Source: an uncultured Bariatricus sp.
GTDB lineage: Bacteria > Bacillota > Clostridia > Lachnospirales > Lachnospiraceae
Length of the DNA: 64,000 bases
Assembly (NCBI GenBank): GCA_934307065.1
Contig: CAKRCD010000001.1
Coordinates: 62,001-126,000, forward strand
Reading direction: 5' to 3'
Of the stretch, positions 16,469-25,256 are shown piece by piece. Under the pieces are notes generated by a model that saw nothing but the letters and a program-made list of their open reading frames with translations, did not search any database and was not told the origin of the DNA. Position numbers and translations under genes: made by a program. Every line of letters starts with the position of its first letter. The stretch's first letter is position 1.

Positions 16469-17347
16469 ATGGAAGTCATTCGTGCAAAAAGCGCAGGTTT
16501 TTGTTTTGGAGTAAAGCGTGCCGTTGAGACTGTGTATGAGCAGGTGGAGAAGGAAAAAGAAAAGCAGATATACACATATGGTCCAATTATTCATAATGAA
16601 GAAGTCATTAAGGATATGGAAAAGCATGGGGTTAAAGTACTGCGTTCAGAGGAAGAACTGGAAGCTCTTAAAGAAGGACTGGTAATTATCCGTTCCCATG
16701 GAGTCCCGAAACGAATTTGTGACAGATTGGAAAAAAAGGGGATTTCTTATGTAGATGCTACCTGTCCGTTTGTGAAAAGAATTCATAATATTGTACAGGA
16801 AGAAAGCAGGAAAGGAAAAACGATTATTATCATAGGAGATCCGAGTCATCCTGAAGTACAGGGAATCCGGGGCTGGGTAGAAGGTGCGGTATTTATTATC
16901 CGGAATCAGGAAGAAGCAAAGTCATTTTTCCTGCCATCCGGAGAGGATAAAAAAACATCAGAAAACCCTTCTGTTTCTATCGTTGCACAGACGACATTTA
17001 ATTACAAGAAATTCAAAGAATTGGTTGAAATTATTTCGAAAAAGGGTTATGATATAAATGTTTTAAATACAATTTGTAATGCAACCAAAGAGCGTCAGAC
17101 AGAAGCCCAGAGCATTGCAGAAGAGGTAGATGCTATGATTGTGATCGGCGATAAGCATAGCTCTAATACCCAGAAGCTATTTGAAATATGCAAAAAAGCA
17201 TGTAACAATACGTACTATATACAGACACTAGGCGATTTGGATATGAATCAATTGAGGTCCGTGGAAACAGTAGGTATTACAGCAGGGGCATCCACGCCCA
17301 ACAATATAATTGAGGAGGTTCAAAATAATGTCAGAATTAACTTTTGA
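16469..17347 (+). CDS. ispH: 4-hydroxy-3-methylbut-2-enyl diphosphate reductase
   Basis: 292 residues of the LytB/IspH family, the last step of the MEP pathway, giving IPP and DMAPP. The three cluster-ligand cysteines are Cys12 (AGFCFGV), Cys99 (TCPFV) and Cys203 (ICNAT). HGVPK and TTFN segments are also present. ATG 16469 has AAAAGGAG nine bases upstream. The 3' end overlaps the next gene, an S1-domain protein, by 20 bases; in some Clostridia the two are one fused polypeptide. dxr and uppS of the same pathway are elsewhere in this window. Confidence 0.95.
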   Translation: MEVIRAKSAGFCFGVKRAVETVYEQVEKEKEKQIYTYGPIIHNEEVIKDMEKHGVKVLRSEEELEALKEGLVIIRSHGVPKRICDRLEKKGISYVDATCPFVKRIHNIVQEESRKGKTIIIIGDPSHPEVQGIRGWVEGAVFIIRNQEEAKSFFLPSGEDKKTSENPSVSIVAQTTFNYKKFKELVEIISKKGYDINVLNTICNATKERQTEAQSIAEEVDAMIVIGDKHSSNTQKLFEICKKACNNTYYIQTLGDLDMNQLRSVETVGITAGASTPNNIIEEVQNNVRINF

Positions 17348-18407
17348 ACAAATGTTAGAAGAATCATTAAAAACAATTCATAATGGAGAGGTCGTAGATG
17401 GTACTGTAATTGACGTGAAACCAGATGAAATCGTCTTAAATATTGGATACAAAGCCGACGGTATCATCACAAGAAATGAGTATACGAATGAAGCAAATGC
17501 CGATTTAACAAAGCTTGTTTCTGTAGGCGATACAATGACTGCAAAAGTATTAAAAGTCAATGATGGAGAAGGACAGGTTCTTCTTACATATAAGAGACTT
17601 GCTGCTGAAAAAGGCAATGAGAGATTAAAAGAAGCTTATGAAAACAAAGAAGTTCTGAAAGCAACAGTTGCTCAGATCCTTGGCGGAGGATTAAGTGTTG
17701 TTGTTGATGAAGCAAGAGTATTTATCCCTGCAAGTCTTGTGTCAGATACTTATGAAAAGGATTTGACAAAATATCAGAATCAGGAAATTGAATTTGTAAT
17801 CAGTGAATTCAATCCAAGAAGAAATCGTATTATCGGTGACAGAAGACAGCTTCTTGTTGCTGAAAAAGCTGAAAAACAGAAAGAAGTATTTGCAAAACTT
17901 CATGTAGGAGATACAGTGGAAGGTACAGTGAAGAATGTAACAGATTTTGGAGCATTCATCGATCTTGGAGGAGTAGATGGACTTCTTCATATTTCAGAGA
18001 TGTCATGGGGAAGAGTGGAAAATCCTAAGAAAGTATTTACTGTTGGAGAAACACTCAAAGTTCTTGTTAAAGATATTCATGATACAAAGATTGCGCTTAG
18101 CTTAAAGTTCCCAGAGACAAATCCATGGGCTAACGCTGCTGAGAAGTATGCTGTAGGAACAGAAGTAACAGGTAAAGTTGCAAGAATGACAGATTTTGGT
18201 GCATTCGTTGAACTTGCTCCAGGTGTTGATGCATTACTTCATGTTTCACAGATTTCAAGAAATCATGTAGAGAAACCTTCTGATGTATTATCGGTTGGAC
18301 AGGAAATCACTGCAAAGATTGTAGATTTAAACGAAGCTGAAAAGAAAATCAGCTTAAGTATGAAGGCTCTTGCAGCTCCGGAACAGGAAGAAGCTGTAGA
18401 AGAATAA
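17328..18407 (+). CDS. rpsA: 30S ribosomal protein S1-like, four S1 domains
   Basis: 359 residues with four S1 OB-folds at about 17-90, 105-175, 190-265 and 275-350. The third and fourth carry classic TDFGAF and LLHISE/LLHVSQ segments. The acidic tail is EEAVEE. It is shorter than the six-domain E. coli S1, as usual in Firmicutes. GAGGAGG precedes ATG 17328 inside the ispH end, so translation is probably coupled. Role: mRNA binding at the ribosome, inferred from family. Confidence 0.9.
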   Translation: MSELTFEQMLEESLKTIHNGEVVDGTVIDVKPDEIVLNIGYKADGIITRNEYTNEANADLTKLVSVGDTMTAKVLKVNDGEGQVLLTYKRLAAEKGNERLKEAYENKEVLKATVAQILGGGLSVVVDEARVFIPASLVSDTYEKDLTKYQNQEIEFVISEFNPRRNRIIGDRRQLLVAEKAEKQKEVFAKLHVGDTVEGTVKNVTDFGAFIDLGGVDGLLHISEMSWGRVENPKKVFTVGETLKVLVKDIHDTKIALSLKFPETNPWANAAEKYAVGTEVTGKVARMTDFGAFVELAPGVDALLHVSQISRNHVEKPSDVLSVGQEITAKIVDLNEAEKKISLSMKALAAPEQEEAVEE

Positions 18408-18440
18408 AATAGTCAAAGTTATTACAGAGACAGATGATAG

Positions 18441-18471
18441 AGAGACAGGATAAAGTTTCCTGTCTCTTTTC
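18441..18471 (+). terminator. Terminator of ispH-rpsA
   Basis: AGAGACAGGA pairs with TCCTGTCTCT around TAAAGTT and is followed by TTT. It separates rpsA from the rnf operon; the AT-rich 18472-18598 that follows should contain the rnf promoter, but I see no clear one. Confidence 0.85.
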
Positions 18472-18598
18472 ATATAAGATAATTTTACATATCACAATTT
18501 TGTCAAGAAAATAACTATAAAAAAATATATTTTTAACTGGATTTGTGTATGGTTTTTTAGTATATTAAAGTGAGAACGTGAAAAAGGAAGGTGAGAAG

Positions 18599-19918
18599 AT
18601 GGTTAAATTTACATTTAAGGGCGGTGTGCATCCAGACGATGGGAAAAGCCTTTCTAAGAACAAAGAAATTACGGAGCTGTTACCTAAAGGGGATCTTGTT
18701 TATCCACTTTCGCAGCATATTGGCGCACCGGCTAAATCTATTGTCGGTCGAGGGGACCATGTCCTGCGTGGACAGAAGATTGCAGAGGCAGGTGGATTTG
18801 TATCTGCACCTATTTATGCTTCTGTATCTGGAAAAGTAAAAGCGATTGAAACGCGTCTTACTCCAACGGGAGGTAAAGTAGAATCCATTGTCATTGAAAA
18901 TGACCAGCTTTACGAAGAGGTGGAATATCCAGAGGCAAAGCCTTGGGAAGAATTAACGAAAGAAGAAATCTTAAGTATCATTGCTGAAGCAGGTATTGTA
19001 GGAATGGGTGGAGCCGGATTCCCGACAAGAGTGAAACTATCACCAAAGGAACCGGATAAGATTGATTATGTAATCGCAAACTGTGCAGAGTGTGAACCGT
19101 ACATTACTACAGACTATCGCAGAATGATTGAAAACCCGGAAGAACTGGTAAACGGGATGGCTGTGATTCTGAAACTGTTTGATAATGCGATTGGTATTTT
19201 CGCAATTGAAGATAACAAGATGGATTGTGTAGAGAAAATAGAAGCGCTGATTAAAGATCAGCCTCGTATGCAAGTTAAGGTGCTTCAGACAAAATATCCA
19301 CAAGGTTCTGAGAGACAGTTGATTTATGCGGCAACCAAAAGAGCAATTCATTCTGCTATGCTTCCGGCAGATGCAGGATGTATCGTGGATAACGTAGAGA
19401 CGATAATACATATTTATCAGGCAGTCGTGAAAGGACGTCCATCCATGGAAAGCCTTGTAACGGTAAGTGGTAACGGCATTGCATCACCGGCAAATTTTAA
19501 AGTGTATTTCGGAACTAATCAACGTGAACTTGTAGAAGCAGCTGGCGGACTTGTAGAAGGAACAGAGAAGGTAATTTCCGGTGGACCAATGATGGGATTT
19601 GCTATGTATTCACTTGATGTTCCGGTAACTAAAACCACATCAGCAATTGTCTGTCTTAAGAAAGATGCAGTTTCTGCTATGGAACCGACTCCTTGCATTA
19701 ACTGTGGAAGATGTGTGGAAGTTTGCCCGAGCAGACTGATTCCATCACGCCTTGCCAGAATTTCCGAACGCGGAGATGAAGAAGGATTTATCAAAATGAA
19801 TGGTCTGGAATGTATGGAATGCGGTTCCTGCAGCTATGTATGTCCGGCTAAGAGACAGTTAAAGCAGGCAATCGGAAGTATGAGAAAAACGGCACTGGCA
19901 AACAGACGTAAAAAATAG
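18599..19918 (+). CDS. rnfC: Rnf complex subunit C
   Basis: About 439 residues. RnfC is the peripheral NADH-oxidising subunit of the ion-pumping ferredoxin:NAD+ oxidoreductase. Visible are the N-terminal KGGVHPDDGK, the NADH/FMN fold GMGGAGFPTRVKL near residue 138, and two 4Fe-4S motifs, CINCGRCVEVCP and CMECGSCSYVCP, near the C-terminus. ATG 18599 with GAAGGTGAG upstream is preferred over the in-frame GTG at 18578. First of six genes in the order C-D-G-E-A-B. Confidence 0.95.
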   Translation: MVKFTFKGGVHPDDGKSLSKNKEITELLPKGDLVYPLSQHIGAPAKSIVGRGDHVLRGQKIAEAGGFVSAPIYASVSGKVKAIETRLTPTGGKVESIVIENDQLYEEVEYPEAKPWEELTKEEILSIIAEAGIVGMGGAGFPTRVKLSPKEPDKIDYVIANCAECEPYITTDYRRMIENPEELVNGMAVILKLFDNAIGIFAIEDNKMDCVEKIEALIKDQPRMQVKVLQTKYPQGSERQLIYAATKRAIHSAMLPADAGCIVDNVETIIHIYQAVVKGRPSMESLVTVSGNGIASPANFKVYFGTNQRELVEAAGGLVEGTEKVISGGPMMGFAMYSLDVPVTKTTSAIVCLKKDAVSAMEPTPCINCGRCVEVCPSRLIPSRLARISERGDEEGFIKMNGLECMECGSCSYVCPAKRQLKQAIGSMRKTALANRRKK

Positions 19919-19946
19919 AAAGAAACAGAGAAAGAGGTGAACCTAC

Positions 19947-20918
19947 GTGGGCGAACAATTAAAGATTTCATCATCTCCACATATCCGTTCCAAAGCCACA
20001 ACCAGCAATATTATGATGTGGGTTGTTATTGCACTTTTACCGGCAACAGCTTTTGGAATTTATAATTTCAGAGATACTAATGCGTGGCTTCTTGTACTGG
20101 TTACAGTTACTACTGCAGTTCTTACAGAATACATTTATGAAAAACTTATGCATAAAAAGATAACCATTCAGGATTTCAGTGCAGTGGTAACCGGCTTATT
20201 GCTTGCATTAAACCTGCCACCGACAGCACCACTCTGGATGGGAGCACTCGGAAGTATTTTTGCTATTCTGATTGTGAAACAGTTATTTGGTGGCCTGGGA
20301 CAGAATTTCATGAATCCGGCTCTTGGCGCAAGATGCTTTTTGCTGATTTCCTTTACTGGAAGAATGACAAATTTTGTGTATGATGGTATTTCAGGTGCAA
20401 CACCGCTTGCGATTATCCGTTCCAATGTACAGAGTGGAAATGCATTATTATCCGGTGTGAATACCATGGATATGCTGATTGGAAATATTGGTGGAACCAT
20501 CGGAGAAACATCCGTACTTGCAATTATGGCAGGGGCAATGCTTCTGATCGGACTTGGAATTATTGATTTGAAGATTCCTGGAAGTTATCTGGCTACATTT
20601 GCTATCTTTATTGGTATCTGTGGCGGGTTTGTAAACGGCATTGGATTTTTTAATTCCAATTATATTGTTGCTGAACTTTGTGGTGGTGGAATTATGCTTG
20701 GAGCATGGTTTATGGCAACAGATTATGTGACTGCACCAATTACAAAGACTGGGCAGATTGTATACGGCATAGTGCTTGGTATTTTAACAGGAATTTTCCG
20801 TCTTTTTGGAGGTTCTGCAGAAGGGGTATCTTATGCGATCATTATTGGAAACCTTCTTGTGCCGCTGATTGAAAGAGTGACTCTTCCGAAACCTTTCGGG
20901 AAAGGAGGAGAAAAATAA
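19947..20918 (+). CDS. rnfD: Rnf complex subunit D
   Basis: 323 residues, an integral membrane NqrB/RnfD protein with about nine or ten spans. The covalent FMN site is expected at Thr152 in SGATPLAII, matching the SGAT flavinylation motif used by ApbE. The start is GTG with AAAGAGGTGA upstream. The stop shares a base with the ATG of rnfG (TAATG), so translation is coupled. Confidence 0.95.
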   Translation: MGEQLKISSSPHIRSKATTSNIMMWVVIALLPATAFGIYNFRDTNAWLLVLVTVTTAVLTEYIYEKLMHKKITIQDFSAVVTGLLLALNLPPTAPLWMGALGSIFAILIVKQLFGGLGQNFMNPALGARCFLLISFTGRMTNFVYDGISGATPLAIIRSNVQSGNALLSGVNTMDMLIGNIGGTIGETSVLAIMAGAMLLIGLGIIDLKIPGSYLATFAIFIGICGGFVNGIGFFNSNYIVAELCGGGIMLGAWFMATDYVTAPITKTGQIVYGIVLGILTGIFRLFGGSAEGVSYAIIIGNLLVPLIERVTLPKPFGKGGEK

Positions 20919-21484
20919 TGAATAAAATTTTGAAAAATACATTGATTCTTACGGCAATTACTGTAATTGCGGGAACTGCGCTTGGTCTGGTATATGAGAT
21001 TACAAAAGAGCCGATTGCACAGGCAAAAGAGAAAGAAACACAGGAAGCCTGTCTGCAGGTTTTTCCGGACGCAGATGCATTTGAAGTAGCAGATGTGAAG
21101 CTTACAGAAGGAATTGACCAAGTTTATACAGTAAAAAAAGCTGGAGCGGATGCTGGTTACGTTATTACAACAACCAGCAAAGAAGGCTATGGCGGAAATA
21201 TTCAGATTTCCGTAGGAATCACTTCCGATGGAACGGTAAATGGCATTTCCATATTATCCATCAGCGAGACAGCCGGACTTGGAATGAATGCAAAGAACCC
21301 GGAATTTTATAATCAGTATGCAGGAAAACAGACCGATCATTTTTATGTATCGAAAGATGGTGGTGACGGAGAACCGATTGATGCATTAAGTGGTGCTACC
21401 ATTACTTCGCGCGCAGTAACAGGAGCTGTCAATAATGCGCTTGATTTTTATTACCATGAGTTAGGAGGTTCTGGAAATGAATAA
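20918..21484 (+). CDS. rnfG: Rnf complex subunit G
   Basis: 188 residues. One N-terminal transmembrane helix (about 7-25) leads to an FMN-binding domain outside the membrane. The flavinylation motif SGATITS has the acceptor Thr161. This is the second predicted ApbE substrate in the operon, and an apbE gene lies 2.7 kb downstream on the other strand. The end overlaps rnfE by 8 bases. Confidence 0.95.
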   Translation: MNKILKNTLILTAITVIAGTALGLVYEITKEPIAQAKEKETQEACLQVFPDADAFEVADVKLTEGIDQVYTVKKAGADAGYVITTTSKEGYGGNIQISVGITSDGTVNGISILSISETAGLGMNAKNPEFYNQYAGKQTDHFYVSKDGGDGEPIDALSGATITSRAVTGAVNNALDFYYHELGGSGNE

Positions 21485-22175
21485 GTATATGGAACGATTA
21501 TACAATGGAATCATCAAAGAGAATCCTACGTTTGTTATGATGCTTGGAATGTGTCCGACTCTTGCAGTTACCACATCGGCTACCAATGGAATTGGTATGG
21601 GACTTTCTACAACAGTAGTTCTGATTTTGTCAAATATGTTGATTTCCATGCTGAGAAAGGTTATACCTGATTCAGTCAGAATGCCGGCATTTATCGTAGT
21701 AGTGGCATCCTTTGTAACGATTGTGCAGTTTTTGTTAGAAGGATATATCCCAAGTCTGTATTCAGCGCTTGGAATTTATATTCCTCTGATTGTTGTAAAC
21801 TGTATTATCCTTGGACGTGCGGAAAGCTATGCATCTAAAAATCCGGTTTTATTATCTATTTGTGATGGAATTGGTATGGGACTTGGATTTACATTTGGAT
21901 TAACCTGTATCGGAATTGTACGTGAATTAATCGGTGCCGGAACCGTTTTTGGTATTCAGGTTATGCCGGCATCTTATGAGCCGATTACTATTTTCATTCT
22001 TGCACCTGGTGCATTTCTTGTTCTTGCTTTTCTGGTTGCTGCAAGAAATAAAATCATGCGGAATCTGGAAAAGAAGGGAAAAGAAGTTCCAAAGGCACAG
22101 GGATGTGCAGAAGGCGGTTGTGCTTCCTGCAGTGGATGCGATAAGAAGATATTCCCTACAGGACAGGAAGAATAG
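21477..22175 (+). CDS. rnfE: Rnf complex subunit E
   Basis: 232 residues with six hydrophobic segments, of the NqrD/RnfE family that forms the membrane core with RnfA. Beyond the usual end (about residue 200) there is a cysteine-rich tail, GCAEGGCASCSGCDKK, with four Cys in 12 residues, of unknown purpose. TAGGAGG overlaps the rnfG stop. RnfA and RnfE are inverted-topology homologues that hold a shared iron-sulfur centre in the membrane. Confidence 0.94.
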   Translation: MNKYMERLYNGIIKENPTFVMMLGMCPTLAVTTSATNGIGMGLSTTVVLILSNMLISMLRKVIPDSVRMPAFIVVVASFVTIVQFLLEGYIPSLYSALGIYIPLIVVNCIILGRAESYASKNPVLLSICDGIGMGLGFTFGLTCIGIVRELIGAGTVFGIQVMPASYEPITIFILAPGAFLVLAFLVAARNKIMRNLEKKGKEVPKAQGCAEGGCASCSGCDKKIFPTGQEE

Positions 22176-22187
22176 GAGGAGCATGAG

Positions 22188-22763
22188 ATGAAAGAATTAT
22201 TGATTATTGCAGTGAGTTCTGCACTTGTAAATAACGTTGTACTCAGTCAGTTCCTCGGAATCTGCCCGTTTATCGGAGTGTCAAAAAAGATTGATACAGC
22301 GGCAGGTATGGGCGGAGCTGTTGTGTTTGTTATTACTATAGCATCATTTTGTACGAGTCTGATTTACAAATTTATACTGGTGCCTGCTGGCTTTGAATAT
22401 TTGCAGACCATCGTATTCATTCTGGTAATCGCTGCTTTGGTACAGTTTGTAGAAATGTTTTTGAAAAAGGCTATGCCACCGCTTTATGAGGCACTTGGTG
22501 TATATCTACCGCTTATTACAACAAACTGTGCAGTCCTTGGTGTGGCACTGACCAATGTGCAGAAAGAATATGGTGTTCTTTCCAGTGTGGTCAACGGACT
22601 TGCTACGGCAATAGGGTTCACAATTGCCATTACGATTATGGCTGGAATTCGTGAAAAAATCGAATACAATGACATTCCTGAAGCTTTTCAGGGAACGCCA
22701 ATTGTACTTCTTACGGCAGCACTGATGTCAATTGCGTTTTTTGGGTTTTCAGGAGTGATTTAA
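22188..22763 (+). CDS. rnfA: Rnf complex subunit A
   Basis: 191 residues with six hydrophobic spans, of the NqrE/RnfA family. The start carries NNVVLSQFLGICPFIGVSK, and LPLITTNCAVLGVAL is in the middle, both typical and each containing a conserved cysteine. GGAGGAG precedes the ATG 12 bases after rnfE. The length is the family norm. Confidence 0.96.
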   Translation: MKELLIIAVSSALVNNVVLSQFLGICPFIGVSKKIDTAAGMGGAVVFVITIASFCTSLIYKFILVPAGFEYLQTIVFILVIAALVQFVEMFLKKAMPPLYEALGVYLPLITTNCAVLGVALTNVQKEYGVLSSVVNGLATAIGFTIAITIMAGIREKIEYNDIPEAFQGTPIVLLTAALMSIAFFGFSGVI

Positions 22764-22778
22764 GAGGAGGAACAAATC

Positions 22779-23570
22779 ATGAGTATAACAGGTGTACTAA
22801 TAGCCGCACTGATTGTTGGTGGAACGGGTCTGTTTATCGGTGTCTTCCTTGGTGTGGCAGGAAAGAAATTTGCCATTGAAGTGGATGAAAAAGAAGCGCA
22901 GATATTGGAATTGCTTCCGGGAAATAACTGTGGCGGTTGTGGTTATGCGGGATGTGCAGCTCTTGCGGCAGCAATTGCCAAAGGGGAAGCACCGGCAAAC
23001 CAGTGTCCTGTAGGCGGTCCTGCGGTTGCGACCCTCTTAGCTGAAGTGCTAGGTGAGGAAGCAGGAGAAAGTGTGCATAAGGTTGCATTTGTAAAATGTG
23101 CAGGAACTTGTGACAAAGCAAAACAGGCATATGAATATACGGGAATTGAGGATTGCGTTATTGCCTCTAATATGCAGAATGGTGGTCCAAAAGGATGTTC
23201 CTATGGTTGTATGGGATTTGGAAGCTGCGTGAAGGCATGTCCGTTTGATGCGATTCATGTGGTAAATGGAATTGCGGTAGTGGATAAAGAAGCGTGTAAG
23301 GCTTGTGGAAAATGTGTTGCAGCATGCCCGAAGCATTTGATTGAATTGGTACCGTATGAACAGAAACATTTGGTTCAGTGTAATTCACAGGACAAAGGAA
23401 AAGATGTAATGAGCGTATGTTCTGGTGGATGTATTGGCTGTAAAATGTGTGAAAAGCTATGCGGTGTTGGTGCAGTGAAAGTAGAAAACAATATTGCCCA
23501 TATTGACTATGATAAATGTGTTGACTGCGGAAGATGTGCAGAAAAATGTCCGAAGAAAATTATCTGCTAA
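22779..23570 (+). CDS. rnfB: Rnf complex subunit B
   Basis: 263 residues, the ferredoxin-facing iron-sulfur subunit. A single N-terminal membrane helix (about 5-27) is followed by the NNCGGCGYAGC cluster motif, a central cysteine-rich domain, and CxxCxxCxxxC ferredoxin motifs (CKACGKCVAACP, CIGCKMCEKLCG, CVDCGRCAEKCP). It ends with a terminal Cys. It accepts electrons from reduced ferredoxin. AGAGGAGG precedes the ATG. Last canonical gene of the rnf operon. Confidence 0.95.
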   Translation: MSITGVLIAALIVGGTGLFIGVFLGVAGKKFAIEVDEKEAQILELLPGNNCGGCGYAGCAALAAAIAKGEAPANQCPVGGPAVATLLAEVLGEEAGESVHKVAFVKCAGTCDKAKQAYEYTGIEDCVIASNMQNGGPKGCSYGCMGFGSCVKACPFDAIHVVNGIAVVDKEACKACGKCVAACPKHLIELVPYEQKHLVQCNSQDKGKDVMSVCSGGCIGCKMCEKLCGVGAVKVENNIAHIDYDKCVDCGRCAEKCPKKIIC

Positions 23571-23577
23571 TAGTACA

Positions 23578-24033
23578 ATGAATGGAAAATTCGTGGAGCG
23601 ATTAAAAAAAGCAGCGCAGCTTTTAGGGAAAGATATCCGAAATTATGATATCGGATTCTTTATGATCATCTTGTATTTTCTGATTATGCGTAAATGGTTT
23701 TACAGTTCCTGTCCAATCGTTGTACTGACTGGCTTTCCCTGCCCCGGTTGTGGGATGACGCGGGCAATGATACTTATTTTGAAAGGGAGCTTTGTCGGTG
23801 CATGGAGGCTGCATCCATTTTCCTATGCATGGCTGGTTTATGGTGTTGTGTTCTTGGTTCGAAGATATATCCTTCAAAAAGAATGCAGAAGTATACTGAA
23901 GTATTTACTGATAATAGTAGTTGGAATGGTCGTGTTTTATGTTTATCGCATGGCAACTGTGTTCCCGGACGAAGCACCTATGACATATTACTATGGAAGT
24001 GTATTGTATCGCATATTGAAGTTATTTAATTGA
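23578..24033 (+). CDS. DUF2752 membrane protein
   Basis: About 151 residues with three to four hydrophobic segments. The signature is FPCPGCGMTRA near residues 55-65, the CPxCGxTR motif of DUF2752. Function unknown. It starts only seven bases after rnfB and ends at a terminator, so it is the seventh gene of the rnf transcript. No good Shine-Dalgarno sequence is visible before ATG 23578, so translation may be coupled to rnfB. A link to Rnf function is suggested by position only. Confidence 0.8.
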   Translation: MNGKFVERLKKAAQLLGKDIRNYDIGFFMIILYFLIMRKWFYSSCPIVVLTGFPCPGCGMTRAMILILKGSFVGAWRLHPFSYAWLVYGVVFLVRRYILQKECRSILKYLLIIVVGMVVFYVYRMATVFPDEAPMTYYYGSVLYRILKLFN

Positions 24034-24048
24034 GTTGATTGACAAAAG

Positions 24049-24072
24049 AAAAAGGTCCGGAAGGACCTTTTT
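24049..24072 (+). terminator. Bidirectional terminator between the rnf operon and apbE
   Basis: AAAAAGGTCC-GGA-AGGACCTTTTT is a perfect short palindrome with T runs on both strands, placed between the convergent DUF2752 gene and apbE. Confidence 0.85.
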
Positions 24073-24140
24073 CTGGTTTTAGAGGTTCGATTATTTTATC
24101 TTCAGGTGGCAGGTATATAAAAGAAGTTCGGCACATCTAT

Positions 24141-25136
24141 TTAGTGCTGCGGAAAATTATCAGAATACAGAAGTTCGTATTGGTCAGTGATAAATACGGC
24201 CTCGGCATAGTCAAGAGAATTAATCAGTTTCATTCCTTCTTCTGCGCCAAGCGCAAAACAGGTAGTACTTAAGGCGTCTGCATCTGCAGAAGAATCGGCA
24301 AGGATGGAAACGCCAAACAAATGATTCTGATAAGGATATCCGGTCTGAGGATTCAAAATGTGGTGATAAATTGTATCATCAATTTTGAAATATCGTTGGT
24401 AAACTCCAGATGAAACAACAGACTGGTTTTTGATTTCCACATATGTCATAGCCTCTCCGGAAGAGGAAAAAGGCTTTTGTATTCCAATTCGGAAAGATGT
24501 ACCATCCGGTTTACCTCCTAAACCAAGTATATTTCCCCCTAAGTCAATCAGAGCATGTTCTATATGATATTCTTTGAGAATTGTTTTTAACTGGTCTGCA
24601 ATATAACCTTTGGCAATTCCCCCTAAATCAATTTCTGTCTGTGAATCCAAAAGCTGAACCGTGTTTCCTGATATGTGGATATTTTGATAACCCACATGGG
24701 ATACAGCTTCTGTAATATCTGTGCTATCAGGAAGAACACCGGAATTATTCTGGAAATCCCATAAATCACTTAAAGGAGCAAGTGTAATATCAAAGGCACC
24801 GTTAGAAAGCTCACAGTACTTAAGAGCGAGTTTTAACAATGAAATTGTTTCGTCGGAAAGCTCGGTTGGAGCACCATTTGCATGGTTTAAACGGTAAATG
24901 TCGCTGCCTTCTACGGTACGGCTAAGCAGATTTTCATAGGTTTCACATGCGGTTTTACACGCTTCAAGTGCGTCAGAGGCGTTGGCATCATAGATGCGAA
25001 TCTGAATAATCGTATCGAAAAGGGTATCCTGATAGGTAAGAGGATTTGAATTTCCCGAAGTACATCCAATTAAAAAGAGTAATATCCAGATAAAAAATCC
25101 CAGCCCGGCAGTCTTGTTAAGTAAAATTCGTTTCAT
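24141..25136 (-). CDS. apbE: FAD:protein FMN transferase (flavinyltransferase), lipoprotein
   Basis: 331 residues. The lipoprotein signal peptide ends LLFLIGC, so Cys24 or so is the lipidated residue and the enzyme is anchored outside. The ApbE core is clear: LFDTIIQIRIYD, GAFDITLAPLSDLWDF, IDLGGIAKGYIADQL and DLGGNILGLGG, then HHILNPQTGYP. ApbE transfers FMN from FAD to Thr in SGAT motifs; RnfD and RnfG, encoded just upstream, both carry them. CAGGAG precedes the ATG. It converges on the rnf operon and diverges from the NusG_II gene. Confidence 0.94.
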   Translation of the reverse strand: MKRILLNKTAGLGFFIWILLFLIGCTSGNSNPLTYQDTLFDTIIQIRIYDANASDALEACKTACETYENLLSRTVEGSDIYRLNHANGAPTELSDETISLLKLALKYCELSNGAFDITLAPLSDLWDFQNNSGVLPDSTDITEAVSHVGYQNIHISGNTVQLLDSQTEIDLGGIAKGYIADQLKTILKEYHIEHALIDLGGNILGLGGKPDGTSFRIGIQKPFSSSGEAMTYVEIKNQSVVSSGVYQRYFKIDDTIYHHILNPQTGYPYQNHLFGVSILADSSADADALSTTCFALGAEEGMKLINSLDYAEAVFITDQYELLYSDNFPQH

Positions 25137-25207
25137 ATTATCTCCTGAATCATTAAAGTTGTGTTTATTATAAAAAATGAAGGCAAGAAAATCAATCGAA
25201 CATTTGG

Positions 25208-25236
25208 TTGTATTTGTAAAACCGTTGTGTTAGAAT
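25208..25236 (+). promoter_or_regulatory. Promoter of the NusG_II/Gx pair
   Basis: TTGTAT (25208-25213), 17-base spacer, TAGAAT (25231-25236), 20 bases before the GTG start. It lies in the 120-base divergent region shared with apbE. Confidence 0.5.
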
Positions 25237-25256
25237 AACGGAAGGAAGGTGAGAAT

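Noticed and set aside
24039..24272. A 77-residue + strand frame after the DUF2752 gene
   Set aside because: It crosses the bidirectional terminator and then runs antisense to apbE; no ribosome site.
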